Assembly: GCA_026388735.1 (NCBI GenBank)
Contig: JAPLJG010000014.1
Span: 3,496 to 39,552 of the forward strand
Source of the DNA: Deltaproteobacteria bacterium
GTDB taxonomy: Bacteria > Desulfobacterota > Desulfobulbia > Desulfobulbales > Desulfurivibrionaceae
DNA length: 36,057 nucleotides
Direction: 5' to 3'
Shown piece by piece: positions 33,004 to 36,057 of the stretch. The notes under the pieces were generated by a model. The model was not told the origin of the DNA, did no database searches, and saw only the letters and a program-made list of their open reading frames with translations. Every line of letters begins with the position of its first letter. Position 1 is the first letter of the stretch. The translations under genes were made by a program, and so were the position numbers.

Positions 33004-33819
33004 TTACGGTTTCCTGGTGGAGAGCACGATTTGCTGCATCTCAAGCTTGAGTTGGCGGTTTTTAACCTCGGTCAGGCTGAATGAGGCAACCTTATCCTCG
33101 ATGAATACATGATACACCTGGAATGAGCCCGAGAGTTGCTTGTGGCGGCATTTTTGGACGATCACCCCGCCGTCGTTTCCCCGGTAGCGTTTTTCGATGA
33201 TGAGGTTGGGGAAATGTTTTTGGGTCAGTAGCACATCGAGGGGCGTTTTCTCCCTGGCGGCCTGTTTGTCTCCGGTGCCAAGCATGGATTGTACGGTTTT
33301 GCCGATTGCTCCGGCGATACTGTCCCCGGCTACATAGAAATATCCCCGTTGTGTACTCTTGTCTTTGTCCGTAGTCAGGGTGACAAAACGGGTGATCAGT
33401 TGGGATTGTCCGTCTCTGCCGAGGATAGAACCTTCTCCCTGGGTTGAGACCACACGCCAGGGCCGTTGGTAGGAGAAGACCAAGCCCGTGTTGTAATCCG
33501 TAAAGATCTGGGGTTGTGGCGCAGGTGGTTGAGTCGGTTGCGACTGAGGTGACGGTTGCGCGTCCTGAGTCGGGACGGTGGCCTTGTCCGGCGGTGTTCC
33601 TGTGGCTGTTTGCGCTGCATTGTCTTTGGGGATCAGGGAAACACGTTTCCCTTTTGTTTCAGGACGAACCGCCGCAGTTGGTTTTTCTGGCGGGGAGCTT
33701 GGGACTGCCTTCGTTTCTTTGTCCGTGCGAGGAGCTGGGTCGTGCACGGCGGGCAGGGTGCAATTGCTGACAAGGAAAATAAGGGCGAGCATGGTCGGGA
33801 TATAGGTATGTTTTTTCAT
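33004..33819 (-). CDS. lipoprotein with Pro/Gln-rich linker
   Basis: 271 residues. Type II signal peptide with lipidated Cys20 in LIFLVSNC (Asn at -1 is less usual). A long low-complexity linker rich in Pro, Thr, Gln and Ala (about 22-110) separates the anchor from a folded C-terminal domain (about 112-271) with FTDYNTGLVFSYQRPWRVV, then ITRFVTLTT and YRGNDGGVIVQKCRHK. That domain was not recognised. Probably anchored to the outer or inner membrane and reaching into the periplasm. Co-oriented with DUF1003. Confidence 0.75.
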   Translation of the reverse strand: MKKHTYIPTMLALIFLVSNCTLPAVHDPAPRTDKETKAVPSSPPEKPTAAVRPETKGKRVSLIPKDNAAQTATGTPPDKATVPTQDAQPSPQSQPTQPPAPQPQIFTDYNTGLVFSYQRPWRVVSTQGEGSILGRDGQSQLITRFVTLTTDKDKSTQRGYFYVAGDSIAGAIGKTVQSMLGTGDKQAAREKTPLDVLLTQKHFPNLIIEKRYRGNDGGVIVQKCRHKQLSGSFQVYHVFIEDKVASFSLTEVKNRQLKLEMQQIVLSTRKP

Positions 33820-33914
33820 GGGGTCTCCATTGCCTCAATCTGCTGGGAATGCATGCAAAGGTGTACCGTCGGTCGAGGAGGCTGTCAATCGCAAAAAAGT
33901 GAAGTGCCGGATTG

Positions 33915-33953
33915 CGGGGCAGAAAAAGATTGCTGCCCCGGTCTTTTTTTTTT
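33915..33953 (+). terminator. strong intrinsic terminator upstream of trpS, no plus-strand gene before it
   Basis: CGGGGCAG (33915-33922) and CTGCCCCG (33933-33940), 10-base loop, then T10 (33944-33953). Its polarity is plus, yet the preceding genes are on the minus strand. It therefore ends either a short RNA starting in 33820-33914 or a trpS leader (attenuation), or blocks antisense read-through. No Trp-rich leader peptide and no T-box core were found. Confidence 0.88.
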
Positions 33954-34059
33954 AACATCCACTGCCTCAGAGTAGAAGTATGATGCGCAGTGATAATCCG
34001 GCGGCGTACGCCCGGTTGGGCCTCCTCTTCCGCCTGCCCGTTACCAAGAGAGAACTTTA

Positions 34060-35025
34060 ATGAGAATTTTATCCGGGATTCAGCCCTCTGGCCAGCTTCA
34101 TATCGGCAATTACTTCGGCATGATGCACTCCATGATCGCCAACATGGATTCCAGTGAGCTGTACGCCTTTATCGTGGATCTCCATGCCCTTACCTCGGTG
34201 CAGGATCGGGAGCGCTTGTCGCGCGGTACTCTTGAGGCAGCCACCGATTTTCTTGCCCTGGGGCTTGACCCGGAACGTTGTACCTTCTGGGTGCAGTCCG
34301 ATGTGCCCGAGGTCACCGAGCTGACCTGGATTCTTTCCGTCCTCACCCCCATGGGGTTGCTGGAGCGTTGCCATTCCTACAAGGACAAGGTTGCCAAGGG
34401 CGTTGCTTCAAGCCATGGCCTGTTTTCTTATCCGGTGCTCATGGCCGCCGACATCCTGCTTTACCAGGCCGAGCGGGTGCCGGTGGGCAAGGACCAGAAA
34501 CAGCATCTGGAGGTGGCCCGCGATATCGCCATCAAATTCAACAACACCTTTGGTGAGACCTTTGTCGTGCCCGAGCCGGTCATCGACGACAACCTGGCCA
34601 CCATCCCCGGCCTGGACGGGCAAAAGATGTCCAAGTCCTACGGCAACACCATCCCCATCTTCGCCACCGAAAAGGAGTTGAAGAAAAAGGTCATGGCCAT
34701 TGTCACCGACGCCACCCCGGTGGAAGAGCCCAAGGACCCGGAGAAATGCAACCTCTTCAGCCTCTACAAACTCTTCGCCCCGGCGGATCGGCTGGCCGAG
34801 GTGCATGGCCTTTATGTCAACGGCGGGGCCATGTACGGCAAGATCAAGCTGGAACTGCTCGATCTGCTCTGGGAGTATTTTCGGGAGGCACGGGAGAAGC
34901 GGGAGCAGTTGCTGGCCGATCCGGGCCAGGTGCGGGATATTCTCCATCGGGGCGCAATCAAGGCCAGGGAAAAGGCGGTTGTCACTCTGGATATGGTGCG
35001 CGACCGGGTTGGCTTGAAGTATTAA
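34060..35025 (+). CDS. trpS: tryptophanyl-tRNA synthetase
   Basis: Class I synthetase charging tRNA-Trp. 321 residues, normal. GIQPSGQLHIGNYFG holds the HIGH-type motif (HIGN, 14-17); KMSKS is at 189-193 in GLDGQKMSKSYGNT. YPVLMAADILLY and PVGKDQKQHLEV (Trp and dimer contacts) are intact. ATG 34060 follows AGAGAG. A plus-strand terminator lies about 105 bases upstream. Confidence 0.97.
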   Translation: MRILSGIQPSGQLHIGNYFGMMHSMIANMDSSELYAFIVDLHALTSVQDRERLSRGTLEAATDFLALGLDPERCTFWVQSDVPEVTELTWILSVLTPMGLLERCHSYKDKVAKGVASSHGLFSYPVLMAADILLYQAERVPVGKDQKQHLEVARDIAIKFNNTFGETFVVPEPVIDDNLATIPGLDGQKMSKSYGNTIPIFATEKELKKKVMAIVTDATPVEEPKDPEKCNLFSLYKLFAPADRLAEVHGLYVNGGAMYGKIKLELLDLLWEYFREAREKREQLLADPGQVRDILHRGAIKAREKAVVTLDMVRDRVGLKY

Positions 35026-35082
35026 GGGGCGTATGGCCTCTGATTCCCCTGTGTCCGCAAGACCATCGTTGAGGTATTTGGC

Positions 35083-35796
35083 ATGGAAGAGAACAATCGG
35101 GATTTTGATGCCGTAAAACATTTCGACTCAAAACGTGCAAACGTCTATGACTCAAAAATTCGGAGAATTGTTCCTGGTTATGAGGCGATGCATGATCTTT
35201 CCCTGAACCTCCTCCACCGCCATTTTCCTTCACAGGCAAACATACTCGTAGCCGGGGCCGGGACTGGCCAAGAAGCTATTGCTTGTGCTCAAGCAAACCC
35301 CTCTTGGCACATTACCGGTGTAGATCCTACGGAAAAGATGCTTTCCGTTGCCAGAATTCATGTTGAAGAATTAAATTTATACGACAGAGTCAAACTGCAT
35401 TTGGGCTGGGTTAAAGATTTGCAAAGCAATGTGCATTTTGATGCTGCGACCTCAATTCTTGTTATGCAGTTCATCCCTGACGATGGGGGGAAAAGGGAAT
35501 ACTTGCAGGAAATATCCTCCCGGATGAAACCAGGGGGGAAGTTCATCATTATTGATTTGGTCGGAGATAAAACATCCAAGGAATTTGAGGTATTTTTGTC
35601 AACTTGGAAGGCGAGGCAGCTTCGTATGGAGGAAGATGCCGAAGAGGTTCAAAAAGACTTTGAGCATATCGTCAGGGACATACAGTTTATCACCGAAAAC
35701 AGGATGAACAATTTGTTGCAGGAAGTTGGGTTTAAAAATATTTGTAAGTTTTTCCATGCCTATCTTTTTTGTGGCTGGGTTGCGGATAAAACATAA
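35083..35796 (+). CDS. class I SAM-dependent methyltransferase
   Basis: 237 residues. SAM-binding motif I is at about 54-63 (ILVAGAGTGQ), the acidic end of strand 2 at Asp81 (GVDPTEKM), motif III at about SILVMQFIPDD, and a post-core MKPGGKFIIIDLVG. Substrate unknown; small-molecule methyltransferases of this kind are common. Codon use is visibly more A/T-rich than that of trpS, which suggests later acquisition. It follows trpS by 57 bases. The C-terminus (NICKFFHAYLFCGWVADK) looks complete. Confidence 0.85.
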   Translation: MEENNRDFDAVKHFDSKRANVYDSKIRRIVPGYEAMHDLSLNLLHRHFPSQANILVAGAGTGQEAIACAQANPSWHITGVDPTEKMLSVARIHVEELNLYDRVKLHLGWVKDLQSNVHFDAATSILVMQFIPDDGGKREYLQEISSRMKPGGKFIIIDLVGDKTSKEFEVFLSTWKARQLRMEEDAEEVQKDFEHIVRDIQFITENRMNNLLQEVGFKNICKFFHAYLFCGWVADKT

Positions 35797-35825
35797 AACC
35801 ATCACTAATTATCGACAGTCTACCT

Positions 35826-36057
35826 TTACGGTTTTTTCCCGTCCTCCTTTTTTTCCACCAGCGTTGCCGGGACAATGCTTCCGTTGCCATACCGGTCGCT
35901 GATGGTGTCGATCGCCTTGTAGAGGCGGCAATCTTTTTCCCGGTTCGGGCCATCGCCAAACAGGGTCATCTGGCCGACAGCCCCCGCAGGGATCAGGTTA
36001 GAAAGTGTTATCCCCAGTAGCCGGATGGGGCGCAAGCCGATCTCGGTTTTGGCAAGA
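35826..36057 (-). CDS. dinB: DNA polymerase IV, C-terminal end (partial)
   Basis: Only the last 76 or so codons are in the window; the gene continues past its right edge. The frame reads LAKTEIGLRPIRLLGITLSN, then QMTLFGDGPNREKD and AIDTISDRYGNGSIVPATL, which is the little-finger domain tail and the QLxLF-type clamp-binding motif of Y-family polymerases. The clamp motif here is QMTLF. Error-prone translesion synthesis is the family role. It converges on the methyltransferase gene. Confidence 0.82.
   Translation of the reverse strand, partial: LAKTEIGLRPIRLLGITLSNLIPAGAVGQMTLFGDGPNREKDCRLYKAIDTISDRYGNGSIVPATLVEKKEDGKKP

Noticed and set aside
33850-33960. Leader peptide or T-box controlling trpS
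   Set aside because: The short frames from the ATGs near 33850 contain no Trp codons, and no T-box core resembling TGGNACCGCG was found.

Overview
The window looks like chromosomal DNA of an anaerobic, motile Gram-negative bacterium, most likely a sulfate-reducing or related member of the Desulfobacterota (Desulfobulbales-like). The reasons are: a 61-residue ferredoxin that matches the Desulfovibrio africanus ferredoxin III type (Asp14 in place of a cluster cysteine), the style of the cobyrinate diamide synthase, several conserved cysteine-rich hypothetical proteins, moderately high G+C by eye (not computed), and a mix of PhnD-like binding proteins, chemoreceptor, sigma-54 activator and flagellar stator. 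No phage, integrase, transposase, CRISPR array or rRNA is visible. One tRNA (Leu, anticodon CAG) is present.

Layout. 1-1.3 kb: a cobyrinate a,c-diamide synthase broken by a short AT-rich foreign segment. 1.4-3.3 kb: small genes (DUF3617 protein, Cys-rich hypothetical, ferredoxin, membrane protein). 3.4-11.3 kb: housekeeping genes on the plus strand: alr, argS, a SPOR-domain protein, an N-acetylglutamate synthase-like GNAT, secA, argJ. 11.5-17.3 kb: a two-component system (membrane histidine kinase plus sigma-54 activator), then a clear -24/-12 promoter with two upstream palindromes, then a five-gene operon (small Cys-rich membrane protein, DUF2318 protein, membrane-anchored HMA-fold protein, FtsX/MacB-like permease, LolD-like ATPase). 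17.5-21.1 kb: two PhnD-like periplasmic binding proteins, the second frameshifted in an A7 tract, followed by a chemoreceptor. 21.2-22.2 kb: ribF on the minus strand. 22.5-25.3 kb: tRNA-Leu, then motA-motB-rhomboid. 25.4-27.6 kb: hflK-hflC. 27.8-29.2 kb: a zinc-ribbon hypothetical and thiE on the minus strand. 29.3-32.4 kb: citrate synthase, a small Cys-rich minus-strand gene, and a class I aminotransferase. 32.5-33.8 kb: DUF1003 and a lipoprotein on the minus strand. 34.1-36 kb: trpS, a SAM methyltransferase, and the C-terminal end of dinB on the minus strand.

Two things stand out. (1) A structured, dispersed intergenic repeat occurs three times (13985-14104, 22268-22419, 27594-27768), with a solitary arm at 4487-4499. 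The copies differ in sequence, but their paired arms change together, so base pairing is kept while sequence is not. This points to a structured non-coding element under selection or spread by a hairpin-recognising enzyme. (2) The unit at 11.5-17.3 kb looks like a self-contained regulated system. The kinase and sigma-54 activator sit directly upstream of a promoter with two near-identical palindromes about 23 bp apart. The operon behind it encodes three proteins with paired cysteines predicted to face the periplasm, plus an ABC permease/ATPase pair, but no recognisable iron permease. Its substrate is unknown; metal or thiol chemistry in the envelope is an inference.

Starts were chosen by Shine-Dalgarno placement and family N-termini. 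All family names come from recognising motifs by eye; no database search was run.
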